Shown here: one piece after another, positions 11,516-23,491 of the stretch | Layout: each line of letters begins with the position of its first letter | Position numbering within the stretch: position 1 is the first letter of the stretch | NCBI GenBank assembly: GCA_001986395.2 | Contig: MQVO02000018.1 | Location: 248,001 to 312,000 of the forward strand | DNA: 64,000 nucleotides | Reading direction: 5' to 3' | Origin: Irpex lacteus | Taxonomy: Eukaryota; Basidiomycota; Agaricomycetes; Polyporales; Irpicaceae | Notes under the pieces: model-generated | Told to the model about the DNA's origin: nothing | The model's input: the letters and a program-made list of their open reading frames with translations, nothing else | Database searches by the model: none | Translations under genes and position numbers: made by a program

Positions 11516-12344
11516 TCAGAGGAATCCAAGGAGACCACCAAGCAGGCTAAGACCGAGCGAGCCGATGATTCCAGCGACACCGCCAAGGAGACCAGCGAGC
11601 AGTCCAACGAGACCTGGGAGGAGGTCACCGACGACGGCAACGACGGTTGCAACGACGGTACCGAGGAGTTGACTGTAAAAGTAATATGTTGATCAGATTA
11701 TCGTAGAGTCTAGGTTGCGGGCTGTACATACCCGACTCCGACCAGAAGGAGGTTGAGTTCGACGGCGACAGCGACGGGGTTTGCGCTTAGGAGAGCGGCG
11801 ACGGTGCCCAAAGCCTCCAATACAACCTATAATAACGAGGTTATGGAGATTGCCAACAAAATATGAAGTTTAAATACTCACAACGAGGAGTGCAGCAATA
11901 AGCTGGGCCACGGCGGCGACAGTAAGGAGAAGGTCAGGGTGAACATCCCTGCTGGCAGCGGTGTTCGCGTTGTCGGCGAGGACGACGGAAGCAGGCTGGC
12001 CTTTGAGAGCCTTCACCTCAGTGACAACATTGTTCAAGACGCCGTTGATGTTGTTAACGATGGGCTGCATCTTTGCAGTGGTCAAGTCGCTGGGGCCGAG
12101 AGCCTCTGTAAACAATAGCAGCATTAGCAACTGGATAATCATAATAAATCAAATTGGACTACGAACTGAGCTGCTGGGTGAACGGGGTCACGGCCGATGT
12201 GGCGGCAGTAAAGATCTGTGCGAGACTCTTGGGTTGAGCCCGCTTGGTGAGAGCAGTCGCGTCGGTGTCGACTGCGGGAGCCGCAAAGACAGAGACGGCG
12301 CTGAGCGCAAAGGTGGCGAAGGTGGCGATGTGCTTGAACAACAT
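11516..12344 (-). CDS. Small secreted hydrophobic protein with Kex2-type site, copy A
   Basis: 217 aa from exons 12167-12344, 11882-12105, 11732-11826 and 11516-11672. A signal peptide (MLFKHIATFA to SVFAAP) is followed by a short pro-segment ending in LTKR, a Kex2-type dibasic site. The core has helical, Ala/Val/Leu-rich segments (SLAQIFTAATSAV, QPIVNNINGVLNNVV). The last 50 residues are almost only Gly, Leu, Val and Ile with GLLGG-type repeats, probably a surface-active or membrane-interacting tail. It has no Cys pattern of hydrophobins and I recognise no named family, although the helical core is vaguely like fungal hydrophobic-surface-binding proteins. The copy at 15128-15957 has exactly the same four exon lengths. 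Confidence 0.83.
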
Positions 12345-12405
12345 GGTTGTGACGGCTGTGGCGGCGCTGAAGGCTGTGGATCTGTCTGAGAGACGAGAGG
12401 AAGAA

Positions 12406-12473
12406 CCTGAGAGAGGCGAAGTCTGCTTGTCAGGATGGGGAATAGTGCTCTGTGTTGATGATCCTTTTATATG
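12406..12473 (-). promoter_or_regulatory. Core promoter and leader block of secreted copy A
   Basis: Read on the minus strand: CATATAAAAG (12464-12473), then CCCCATCCTG and TTCGCCTCTCTCAGG. The same three elements in the same order stand before copy B, while the sequence between them differs. This implies conserved TATA, start-site and leader elements. Confidence 0.65.
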
Positions 12474-15127
12474 CTTGAGGAGGCCTGCATCACTAGGCTT
12501 CAGTAAAGAGGCCGCACAGCGTACTACATCAGCTGCCGTATGGGGCTCCACCTCTGCATGTTAGTTCTTCTGCACAACATACCGAAGATGGAATGCATCA
12601 CAGCCGCACGTAGTGAGCGCACTCAGTTGTGCCTATGCAACGCAATTAATCGTCATTCGCTAGAGAGCTAAACAGGTTCTCGTTAGCTCTCACGATATGA
12701 CATAACGTCGATGTTTGATTACCCTTACCTGGTGCGGACAGCAAACGCGGTGTACTGTAATGTCGGATGCGCATGGCATAGTACGCACGGTTATGAGCTG
12801 CTTATTGCAAATGCACCTGGTGGATGCATGCTGTTATAATACAATGTTAGACTTCGGAGCATCGCATACCGGCCTACTTTGTTCGCGAGAAACGCAACGT
12901 GCCCATAGTAGAGCGCTGGAAAATGCTGGTGGTGACGTTACTGGTCTAGAAAATGCAAATACGTACCCTACAAGAAGCAGGACGCCGGGAAGTGCCTCAG
13001 AGTATCGCCTCCGAGATATTCAGTGACGACACTAAACAAAAAGATTGCGAGCGAATGGTAGCTGGCCTCGACATGTTTTCTGAACATACCTAAGTGGAGT
13101 AGAAAGCAAGGCTCGGTACGAATATCAAACTTCCATGGCTTCTCATGTATTTTTCGCCTCCAGAGCGGATGAGGAACATGGGGCACGTTGTGCTCTCAGC
13201 AAGTAGACTTCAGTACCGGATCCGAGAACTGCCTGAGCTGCCTGTTGAAAGTTCTGAACCACTAATTCAGTACCGTGTTAGCATCACTGACGCATACATA
13301 CAACGTACCTGAGAGATGTGGGTTTCATGCTTGATCTTCAAGCAAACACCGTTCACTAAAATAGCTCGTGCTTAAGTTGATCCCCGTTTGCGTTTCCCAA
13401 CAATCCCCAAAACTGATGTTGAGCATATCGAACTCCGAAGGACCGCATTTTGAAACTCACTTCAGATTAGCTACAGAGTCGGGTGCGAATCCATTGTAGG
13501 ACAGAGTGAACTACTCCACTCTGAACATGCAGGAACGGCACTCTGACGTACGCTGGAAGTACAGCTGGTCTGCCATTGGCCAATCACTGTTCTGCGAAGG
13601 CATAGAGAATTGCGACCGAGTCGTTTCAGAGGTGCACCTAGCAACGTCATAAGTTAACGTACACTAGAAAGGGATGAGTGTATAGAGATCACTCACCATT
13701 GTGAAGTCACCAACAACAACGGGTCCGTAGTAGTCGCTCCCGTACTATCTCTATCAGCCTGATGAGTCGCAAAAACCGTCAAGACTCCACGACCTAGACA
13801 CAGACTTGGATTACTGTCGTTCTGCTGGGTCAGTACACAGATGGCCCACCAGCAAGGCACACTCGGCAAAAGACATTACCACACAGATATTCGCACCCAC
13901 CGCCACATATGATGTAGCGAGTGCGACTTCCATCATCCCACGAGAAAACAGTCTTCGCCCAAGTTCACGACCAGACTCTGGCTGAGCAGAGAGTGGCTGA
14001 CCATGCGAGGGGATAAGCTAGCCGTCGTGTCCCCAAATACGCTATGTCGTGTTTTGTTAAGGCATGGTGAGAGAACGAAGTGACTTAACAGTAAGCGTGG
14101 AAGGTACCAAAACCAGTATAGAAGCGGAAGACACCTGAGATGAGTGGTTCGCTGAATGGGTGGACGATAGATAGACTTCCGTTCTTGCGACAACAATTAC
14201 TACATCCCGATCGTTTGTGAGTGCTCGCCAAGGACTATGATAATGCACCTTCACGAAGGCGCCACTATAATCGAGTTGATTTAACGACATCAACAACGAC
14301 ATCTTCACTTGTTGAAAGGTACATGGGTAGGTCAGGAGCCTACTCTAGCATCCTGAGCGCGGTAATGGGAGGCAGATGATCGCTCTTCACAGAAATTGCT
14401 TTATAGGTTCACTTCATTACTCTTCGATGCGAACTTGTCTGATCCACCAATCCAGATTGAGCGTGAGAGTCAACTTGGGAAGCATAAAGAGATCGCGCGT
14501 GGTACTCACCCTTTACGATCGTCCCTCTCTTTGATTTGTCAACATGCTTCAACCAGATGTCACGGTCGACTTGAAAGCGGGCTAAACGTCGTGGCTGGCT
14601 GGCAGTAGCTGAATTCGCTTGACGCTCGGAGAGGTCCGGAAAAGGCAGCTTTGCAAAACAGCCATCTAAAAAGGCAGCTGTAGTAGTATCTAACGCCACC
14701 GTCCTATTCCCAATGAGTTATCTGTGCTTCGAGCCATGGTACTCTTATGCGTGCAAGGAACTTCGTTCAATTCATTCGCTTTACTCGTTATCCTTCAGTA
14801 AAGTTGGCTGATAACCGAGAACGCTTACCAACCAAACGTCGAACCACAGATGCCCCATTTACTGCTAAACAATAACTTTATAAAAGCTCAGATGCATGAA
14901 ACGTTTCTGTACACAGGGAAGCGTCTATATACCATGCGATAATAGGTACTACTTATATGTGCAGAAATCAGACGATACTTGGGGGAAGACGGAAGATACG
15001 CAAAACACATATGGAACGCGGGTCGATCCTCGGATGTGACACAAGCAAACGAAGGGTGATGATCAGTACACATCATCTCACCTAGTGCCTCGAGGAGTCA
15101 GCTGTATATTACCCATGCAGCACATCT
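12474..15127. repeat. Intergenic arm of a 3.6-kb tandem segmental duplication
   Basis: No gene is supported here. Blocks at about 12690-13160 match blocks at about 16280-16750 in the same order and orientation: ccttacctgg...cggacag, gatgcgcatggc and cttcgg...tcgcataccg. The offset is close to the 3613-bp spacing of the two secreted genes. Further right (13.2-15.1 kb) similarity fades. A minus-strand frame at 14409-14699 has no recognised domain. Confidence 0.55.
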
Positions 15128-15957
15128 TCAGAGAAGTCCGAGGATGCCACCGAGGAGGCCGCCACCGAGCGAAGTAAGGACACCGAGAACACCGCCGAGC
15201 AAACCGGTGACAACACCAAGCAGGCCGGGAAGCAGGGAGCCTGCAACCGTGGTCAAAGTGAGGATAATGGTGCTGAGGAGCGTGCTGTAGATGACATGTG
15301 TTATTTATAGAGGCTGACGATACAAGATGAAATCTGTACCCACCTGACTCCGGTCAGGAGGAGATTGAGCTCAAGGGCAGCGGTGGTGGGGTTCGCGCTC
15401 AAAAGAGCGAGCACGGTACCAAGAGCAGCAAGAACAACCTACGGAGAACCATGCGTTAACGTTCATTCTCGGAAATAGGTAGCTTCTAGGGACTTACGTT
15501 GAGAAGCGCAGCGACAAGCTGTGCAATAGCGTCGAGGCCCAGAAGGTCCCTGGCCTGAAGGCTACTGCCGACGGGAGTGTTGGCATTGTCGGCGAGAATG
15601 ACGGAAGCGGGCTGCCCTGCAAGGGCTTGGAGATCGGTCACAACACCGGTCAAGATGGTGGTGATGTTGTTGACGATCGGTGTAATGACCGCTGGAGTCA
15701 AGTCACTGGGAGTGAGGGCCTCTGCAACGATAGCATGTGGGTCAGCTACACATATGATGAAGAGCACGGTGTTACGAACGAAGCTCTTGTGTGAACGGAG
15801 TCACGGCCGTTGTGGCGGCGGTAAAGATCTGGGCAAGACTCTTGGGTTCAGCTCTCTTTGCGAGAGTTGTAGCGCCAGTGCCGACGGCTGGAGCAGCGAA
15901 GACAGAGACGGCGCTGAACGCGAGCGTAGCGAAGGTAGCGATAGACTTGAACAACAT
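15128..15957 (-). CDS. Small secreted hydrophobic protein with Kex2-type site, copy B
   Basis: 217 aa from exons 15780-15957, 15498-15721, 15344-15438 and 15128-15284 (178, 224, 95 and 157 nt), the same lengths as copy A. The signal peptide (MLFKSIATFATLAFSAVSVF), the dibasic site LAKR, PKSLAQIFTAATTAVTPFTQEL and QPASVILADNANT are nearly the same as in copy A. The Gly/Leu-rich tail is more diverged (GLLGGVLGVLTSLGGGLLGG). Both copies use the unusual donor GTTCGT in intron 1. Conserved length and frame with diverged synonymous and tail positions indicate that both copies are under selection. No enzyme motif is present; the likely place of action is the cell wall or medium. Confidence 0.83.
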
Positions 15958-18260
15958 GGCTTTGGTGTATCGTTCTTGGCTGGAGCTCGGGATGTTTCTG
16001 CGACAACAGCTGAAGTCCTGAGAGAGGCGAAATGCGACTGTGTATCAGGATGGGGACTCATATTGTAGATTTCAACTCGCCTTTTATATGTCGGAGGAGG
16101 CTGGCTACTGAAGTGTAAAATAACCATTTACGGGTCGTGTCATGTGGCCGAGCTCGCGTATGCCCAGGTTCATAGAACGATTTAATGTCGCAAAACATAT
16201 TACCCGTCCCTGATTCTATACAAATAAACGCAATCAGTCAATGCTCACCACGCAAACAGAAGAGATACTCATGGGCTCTCACGTTATGATACAACGTCAA
16301 CGCGTACTTCTCCTTACCTGGAACGGACAACAAACCATGGCCAGCAGGTGTCGGATAAACTTGACGTGATGCGCATGGCTATGACCTAGTTATTGGCAAT
16401 ACGTACGACTGAGGCGCGGTGTTTCAATACAATCCTGGCTTCGGGTGTTCGCATACCGCGTCCATTGGGAAACGATGAACGTAACGTGTGCTTGATGGAG
16501 CGCCCAACGGGGGAATGGCTGCAACACGAAAGGTCAACAGCAAACCGTATATTCAAGGAAACAGAGAGATGGAGAGAGATGCCGACAAGCGCAGCTTCTG
16601 GAGATTCAGTCGCAACAGAACAGCGAAAGATTGCGAAGATATAACAATCATCACTTGACAAGTATGTGAAAACATCAGTAGAGCGCGAAACGCGAGGCAC
16701 GGCAAGAACATTAAATTCGAAGACTTCTTACTGCGTGTTCCCGTTCTCCTATCGATAGATTTCCTTTCAAGGAATATGTCGGCCGCCATGTAAAGCCGGC
16801 AGTCCTGGACAAAGGCACAGCCGTGGTATACAATTCGTTATTCTAGCACAGTGACTTCAATAATCGAATGGACAAAATACAAATTCGAGGATATGGCGGA
16901 ACTCTCCGTACCTCTCGTGGGGCACGCGAAATGCTGTGTATAGCTCACGGAACCGCTGTACAAGATGGTTCACCCCCGTTCAGCGTTACTTCGTGTCTAG
17001 CGATGGTCTAGATTTAGAACAAGTTTTAGCATATCTGACGGAACACAACAAATCCTGATGCTCACCTGAGATTTACTTCAGACGTGGTTGGGTAGTGTAC
17101 TTCCGCTATCACCTGTACGCGTCATGAATTACAAACTGTATCTCCGCATGTCTCCTATTCTATAGCCCAGGACTGTACACTTGTTCCCATCGATCTTTCT
17201 TCTTCAAGGAACGAGCATGAACTGAGACCGACATTGATATGTAAAGCCGTGCTTGCCTCGCAATAGGTCAGTTCACATAGCGGGCCGAGACATGGGTGCT
17301 CTGATCTGAAGGCATCCAACCTTCTCTTCTGCTCCTTGTTTTCCGCATCCAAGATCAATCACCGGAGAAGGTGACAAGACATAACATTCAGGTATGCACC
17401 TTGTTAGCCGATACTCGTACGAGTCACCTCGTTCTCCTTCCACAAGGCCCACAGCAGTCAAACACGAGAGTCGAGCAACCGGCAGTAGTTCAACGTCCAA
17501 ATTCGATGGCAACTGATACAACCTCCAAGCATCCTTTGAGATAGTTGGGAGGTCACCGCCCATAGGCTCGGGACATCTCGCTCTTAAGGAACCTTTCATT
17601 CTAGACAGTGAGAGCACGAAGATCAGCGTTCAGCACAAAGTAGGAACGGAAGCTTAGAGGACCAACGAACGTGAAGAATGTTTACGGCATCATTCAGCTG
17701 TAACCTAAGTATGTTCTTTCAAGTGCCTCAGCTACCTTTTACACCATCATACGGTCATATCCGCATGAATTCGCTCATATGATTGGGCGAGGGCACCGTT
17801 CCATGACCGATGAAGGCCATGAGGTGAGCGGCACCGAAGCAAACCATGACCGTGAGCATGAGAAAGAGCGGGGCGTGAGCACGACGACCAGATTTTCGCT
17901 AAGAGTTATGAAGTGAGAAAACAACGTGTAATGGCAGAGAGACCATTGCTAGTACTTCCGAAAGGTATGGCAACTTCTAGCTGGATGCAACGTGCAAGGA
18001 TCTTCCAAGTATTGAATTCGGCCAATATTCTGCAGTAATACAATGAGGAAGTCGTACGATATTTCTCAAAGCTCAAGACTGACCGTACTTTCCTGACCCA
18101 TGAGAAATGAAAACATACGAGCATTGTATGTCATACTCGAAAACAGGTTTGATATCCTTTGTGATGCAGAACTACATGCTCGAAAGATTCTGCTACAATA
18201 AGTGTGCTGTTAAGAGACTCAGTACGCGTTGCACATCAGAAAGCATACTGCCGACCGACT
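15958..18260. other. Intergenic, second arm of the duplication plus unassigned sequence
   Basis: The proximal part holds the promoter of copy B and the 16280-16750 duplicated block. Around 17155-17617 the minus strand has two frames that could be joined by a GTGCAT...CAAG intron into about 110 codons, but no domain is recognised and the splice is weak. No gene is claimed. Confidence 0.4.
16017..16090 (-). promoter_or_regulatory. Core promoter and leader block of secreted copy B
   Basis: Minus strand: CATATAAAAG (16081-16090), CCCCATCCTG and TTTCGCCTCTCTCAGG, in the same order as before copy A and ending about 60 bases before the ATG. Confidence 0.65.
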
Positions 18261-18879
18261 TTACAACTTCGGTTTCTGTTCATTGGCGGCAGGAGACGTA
18301 GGAAGCGGGTGTGCAGAGACCCAAGGTACGATGACCAGCTTCTCCTTATCCCACTGATCAACATCAGACGCGTCGCTCACAATATGAAAGGCAAAAAGGC
18401 ATGCGTACCACTCCACCTGTATAGTAGACGTCCTGTTCCACTATCTTACGCACTGCCTCAATATTATCAGCCTCGAATACCATCATGGACCCAACCATCT
18501 TCCTATTGGGAGTGTCGTATGTATCGGGAGAGATCAGGGCGCCGCCAATCCCTAGTTTTTATACTAAAGGCTAAGTTGACTTGGCTTGCAAGAAGGGATA
18601 AGAAAACTTGCTTGATACCCCTCCTTCAAACATAACGTTCGCATTCTCAAGGTGCTTTGGCCGGACTGCGAGGCGTCGGTTCAACGCATCAGGATCGGTG
18701 TAATCTGGTGCATAAAGCAGAAAGGTGTGTTTCTTTGGGCTGTTGTCAGACATGTTAGAGAGCTGGCGGATACAGTGGGCTGGGCGAGAGATAGCTCCAA
18801 GGCGTGGCCTGAGAGTGTGGCTGAAATGGATCAGTGTGGAACAGTCAGCTGCTCGCCGGCAAAGTTCGCGAGAAAACAT
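18261..18879 (-). CDS. YciI-like domain protein, copy 1
   Basis: Small alpha-beta protein of the YciI/DGPF family; the reaction is unknown. Exons 18612-18879, 18409-18551 and 18261-18353 give 167 aa from the first ATG, or 125 aa from the ATG at 18753. The longer form adds an Arg-rich, acid-poor leader that looks mitochondrial. The core reads HTFLLYAPDYTDPDALNRRL, then GGALISPDTYD, KMVGSMMVFEADNIEAVRKI and WDKEKLVIVPWVSAHPL. Intron 1 begins with GC (A|GCAAGT), not GT. This is the only junction that keeps the frame and aligns with the paralogue at 62411-62885, whose exon 2 is also 143 nt. Confidence 0.82.
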
Positions 18880-19306
18880 GGTCGTTCCCGGGTTTCAACG
18901 TATCCACTGTTCGTCAATAGAGTGACCAGAGGTTCTTGTAGCACCAGCCGGGCTGAATCCGAAACCAAAATAAATGAGGATGAAGAGCAGAAGCTGAGAC
19001 TCAAGCGTCGAGATGGTGGCTGGGTGAGAAACGCGGTACACACGGCGTCTAAGATACTCGTTCAACTCAGACGTCTAACAGTGGTACGGGAACATCTTTG
19101 ATACATCGAGCTGCATGGGCGTATTATACGGGTGCTAGTGGAAAAAATGGCTACATACATTGGACATCTATGAGATTAGCTGATGATACGGACTACTTAG
19201 CTCTACAAGGCATCATTCGAAGAACCGCGGTGCAATACAAACTGTACGTCTGGCCATGATCCTGGAATTACACGGCCAGTCTGAAAGCCAAGACCACGCT
19301 AGAAGA
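18880..19306. other. Short intergenic region
   Basis: Lies between the YciI-like gene start and the 3' end of the regulator gene. No supported feature. Confidence 0.45.
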
Positions 19307-21553
19307 CTAACGGTTCTGATACTCTATGATCTGCTTGGCCTGCGAACCTAAATCAGGTGCTTGATTAGTGGTAGAACGAGTTCGTCTGACATATGCAAGC
19401 GCGTACTCATCAATGGACATACGGTTCCCAGCTCCGTCAGTAGACGGACTACTGCATCGAGGGATGTCGTAAGAGCAGTGATGTACTCGTGACTTCCTGC
19501 CTGTCCGCTGACCCTCTGTGTGCTGATCTCGCTGACAAATACTTGGCCGACAGATATCAACATAACCTGGTGAAGGCAACAATACCGAGATTAACATAGG
19601 TATGGCAAGTGAGACGCTGCAAGTGCCAGCTTACCGCCATTATAGGATCCAGAATCTTCACCTCCTGCCCAACAGTCTGCACGGCTGCAGCAACCATTTG
19701 AGCGTGTTGCACACACGTATCTCTCAGGCTGGGCGCCTGCCGATTTCCAGAGAACCGATGGTGTAGCTGGATGGCGGCTACACGAGCGAGGGTAGACGCG
19801 ACTAGAATTTCGAGTGCATCTGGGTCGTTTTCATTAGAATTGCGCATGGGTGGAAGACTTCCAACGAAGCGGGCAATGAGGTTGTCCAGTCTGTTGAACT
19901 CGTTCCAGAAAGTGTTCGACTCTGCCGGAGATATCACTGAAATTTACATGGCGTGTCAAGAATTGCGAGGAGACGAATATGAAATGTTACGCACCGTTCA
20001 CGTATCTCGAGGAAAGCTTGGAGGCGTGCGAGAATAAAGTCGCTGCTTGTGCTCTTAGCGCTAGAGGACTTGTTATAGGGATTTCATAGTCGGCATTGTT
20101 GAGCAAGGTCGTTATGGGTCTGTCAGCAGGGTTGAATACCACTTGACGGCCCTAATACACATCGCGTGTGTAATATAAGATGCGAAGCCCATAATTCAAG
20201 AGTCGGAACCCACTCACTTCTCCATAGTCAGCCATCCTCATAGGCCAGGGAGTAAGAATCTCCATATTCGGTCTATTGGCCGCCGCCGTGCCCGCAGACT
20301 CCCCAAGGGAAGACGCAGATCCCAGTGCGATCGCCCACACGGTATCCAGCGAGTACACCGTCCAGAATGCGTTGATGCGCTCGCCTAGTGTAACTGCGTC
20401 GAGTGGAGCAGTCATACCAGGGAGTCCAACGAGAACATCAATGCCGCCAGTAGGGACATGGGTCAAGCTCTGGCTGGGAGAAGTCAACGCGTTCAAACGG
20501 CAGCTGACGCAAAGTGCAGTCGCCGCGCCACAGTGATATCGGCCTTCCAGCAATCGACCCATGAAGAAGAAATAGTTGGCCAGGAGAACTTCCGCCTGAA
20601 TAATGGCGATAATGGCTTGTTCTTGGGTCCACGCAATCCGACTGGTGTTTAGGATGGATGAGGACAGCAGACCAACGGATCGACCTGTTAGGTAGTCTTC
20701 GTATTTCCGCAATTCCTCGTCGGAAGAGGATCGAGCACCCCACAGACAAACTGTACTGAGTAGAGGGTCGTACAGGGGACCGAAAGGGTGTGCCATGGGA
20801 GAATTACTGAGATTGGTGTTCTCAATTGCTTGGAGGAACCTAGAAATGTTCAGGAAGAAGCCGAGTCGAGTTGCGTGAGGGATAAACGCATGAATACTAA
20901 GATGAATATGCGATTATTTGACTGTTTCCTCGAGAAATTATGGGTAAGCTGGAACATACAGAGAGTTGACCTGCGGAGCCGTTGGTTCGGCGACGATGGG
21001 CGCTGGGAGATCTTCATTCGCAAACTGTAGATGCTCGATGTGGCGAACTGTAAGAAAAGTCACCATCACGTTGACTGAAAAACTATGCGCTAGGGCTTAC
21101 CTTCGATTGGCGCCATAGCAGGTAACAGCTGCACTTGCTCCGGCACGGCTTGGCCCACCAACGGATGCAACCTCACAGATAAATCTTGCGCGGGATCCTC
21201 GAGCTCACGAATACGAGCTTCAAGGAGTGCAATATTCTCCTCCATCAGCTGGATCCTCGTCAGTCCTTGAACGTCGCCGGTGTATTCGCAGTCGTCTGCT
21301 TTGCCTTTGCTGGCGCATTGTCCACAGACTGGTCGCACGCCGTCGCAACGCTGTATCAGAGTGTATAAGTTTATTTCATATGCGTTAAATGAGACTATGA
21401 ACGGACCATTTTGCCCCTCCGGCATGGGAGACATGCTGCACCCCTGAACGATTGAAGGTGATCAGAGCCTTGGATGCAGACGAGGAAAATATGACCATAC
21501 CTTGGTAGTGCTGGCGCGGAAGCTGCACGACTCGAGGACGGCTGAGACGTCAT
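19307..21553 (-). CDS. Zn2Cys6 fungal-type transcription factor
   Basis: DNA-binding regulator of the Gal4 class with a fungal_trans middle domain. Nine exons (21501-21553, 21407-21443, 21101-21350, 20960-21047, 20218-20806, 19995-20151, 19635-19936, 19407-19566, 19307-19347) give 558 aa. The binuclear cluster is at residues about 21-52: ACLPCRRGKM, RCDGVRPVCGQC and ADDCEYT, with introns inside and before it. A predicted coiled coil (LMEENIALLEARIRELED) follows, as usual for dimers. The middle region includes MAHPFGPLYDP, ANYFFFMGRLLEGRYHCGAA and INAFWTVYSLDTVWAIALG. The last two short exons are the least certain; stopping at 19348 would replace the tail. Target genes are unknown. Confidence 0.9.
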
Positions 21554-22756
21554 GAGCCTGCGTTTTACGGTAAGAGTTCTCGGATGCGAGCTGTCTGCTC
21601 TCCATGACCAGCCCCAAAGCGACGTTATATACCGCCGCCCGAACTCTGGACAGGCCCACTGAAAATTAACATCACCGACCCGACATTTCCGCCTCTGCTC
21701 ACGAAGCACTCAAGTGCTCTCTCAAGACGCAGTACGAGACGGTGACCCGATATTGGAGTCATTAGCCCAACGTTCGCTGGAACGCACTAGAAAAAATGCT
21801 GAGTTAATGACTAAAACGCGTAATGCAGCATTTGAGAAATCATGCTTGCCTTCAGAGTTCCATTGGCCAGACCAGTCACAGTCGCTGCTAGCAACTCCTA
21901 GCCTCGCCGCCTCTCCAATTCCGTCGACAACAACGCGTAATCCACACGAGCTAAACGTCAGTAAACTACCTCCTATCGATGAGCCCAGCCACCAGTGCGC
22001 CATCCATCGGGCCCGACGCATCCCATATCCAGGCAAAGAGTTCGCAGGCTAGCTCGTCAGTGTTGAGAGCAAAGTCAAATGGACGTTTGCTGACGTGAGC
22101 GAAGGCGAAGGAATAGTTTGCCTTTTGGGGAAGGTGGATGCGTAAGCGCCAAGTCGATCTCGGTTACTCACGAGCACGTGATGCCCTGCTTACGTGGGTG
22201 TGATGAGTGATGGTTCGCTGCTCACTCAGTACTCAGAGGTGATGGCTTCAAGTTGGTGGTACTTACTTCGACAGCATTCAAATGCTTCACGACTTCCTTG
22301 TTCCATCTTTCTCCTTTACGGCCATGCACGAGTTACAATCCGCCCATGAACATGCATGACTCTTCAACAGCAATGAAAACTCAGTACTCAGGCTCCCTCG
22401 GACATGACAAACTCCCTCGGCGACTCTTACATTGCTGACTCGGACTTGGAGTGCTCAGTTCAGTTTGAGGCTTTGAGGGTGCTTCCATCGCAAGTTTGCC
22501 CACGCCGGGGACTCGAGAGCATGCGCGCATGATGATGCTACTTATAGTCTTGCTCCCACTGAAACAGATCGATTGCGAAGAGCGGTTGACTCAGAGGAGC
22601 TTTTAGGGGTATATAAGGTGATCGATACGAACACTGCGCTTTGACGGTCACTGCACCTACCTCTCAAGTCAAGCACAAGATCTAGAAGTACGACCATACA
22701 CCTCCTTATACCCACTCCATCTCACTGAATCCAAACCTCTAGTCCATTCAGCAGTC
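21554..22756. other. Divergent promoter region
   Basis: Lies between the Zn2Cys6 regulator and the DUF1348 gene, transcribed away from each other. Plus-strand frames at 21714-22052 lack any recognised domain. A TATA element at 22610-22617 belongs to the rightward gene. Confidence 0.5.
22610..22617 (+). promoter_or_regulatory. TATA box of the DUF1348 gene
   Basis: The sequence GGGTATATAAGG stands about 140 bases before the ATG at 22757, with a short leader between. Confidence 0.5.
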
Positions 22757-23491
22757 ATGGCAGGCATCGTACCCCCTTTCACACGCGAGACCGCCTTACA
22801 AAAAGTCAAAGCCGCACAGAACCTGTGGAACACGAAGGACCCGCACAGAGTCGCTCAGGCTTACACCGTACGCATGATCTCAACTACCCATCATACTTAG
22901 ATTCCACCTACTCATACTCATAACAACCGAAATCATAGGTCGACACACGCTGGCGGAACCGCGACGTCTTCGCCAACGGGCGGGACGAAGTCATCCAGTT
23001 CTTGACTAAGAAGTGGGAGAAGGAGAATGGGTATCGGTTGAGGAAGGAGTTGTTTGCGTTTACGGATAATAAGATCGCTGTCTACGTGAGTGCGCCCTAC
23101 TATTACTTTGAATCAATGAGATTGAGCGAGCTGACGACGTTGGTGTTTGGTGTCTTAGTTCTTCTACGAGTTTTATGTCACCAACCCAGACGGTACCAAG
23201 CAGTGGTACAGATGCCACGGTCTCGAGGTGGGCTTCCCATATCCAGCTCGCACTATCCACCTGCTCACGCCCATCACCGCTCGTATCCGTATTTTGTCAA
23301 TGATCGCTAATCCCCACACCTCAATCACTGTAATCACCGACACGCAGGACTGGACGTTCAACGCCCAAGGCCTCATGGAGAAACGCCAGATGAGCGGGAA
23401 CGACGTGCCCATCTCTGACGCGCAGAGGTGGTTCAAGGATTTGGAGGTTCATGTGGATGATGTGGTCATCCCGGAGAATGAACTTATATGA
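22757..23491 (+). CDS. DUF1348 / NTF2-like protein
   Basis: 156 aa from exons 22757-22867, 22939-23085, 23159-23227 and 23348-23491. All four exon lengths are multiples of three and all junctions are phase 0. Family features in order: [79 protein letters not shown] and [14 protein letters not shown]. This is the complete SnoaL/NTF2-like cone fold of the DUF1348 family. No catalytic role is established for the family. There is no targeting signal, so it is probably cytosolic. Confidence 0.88.
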
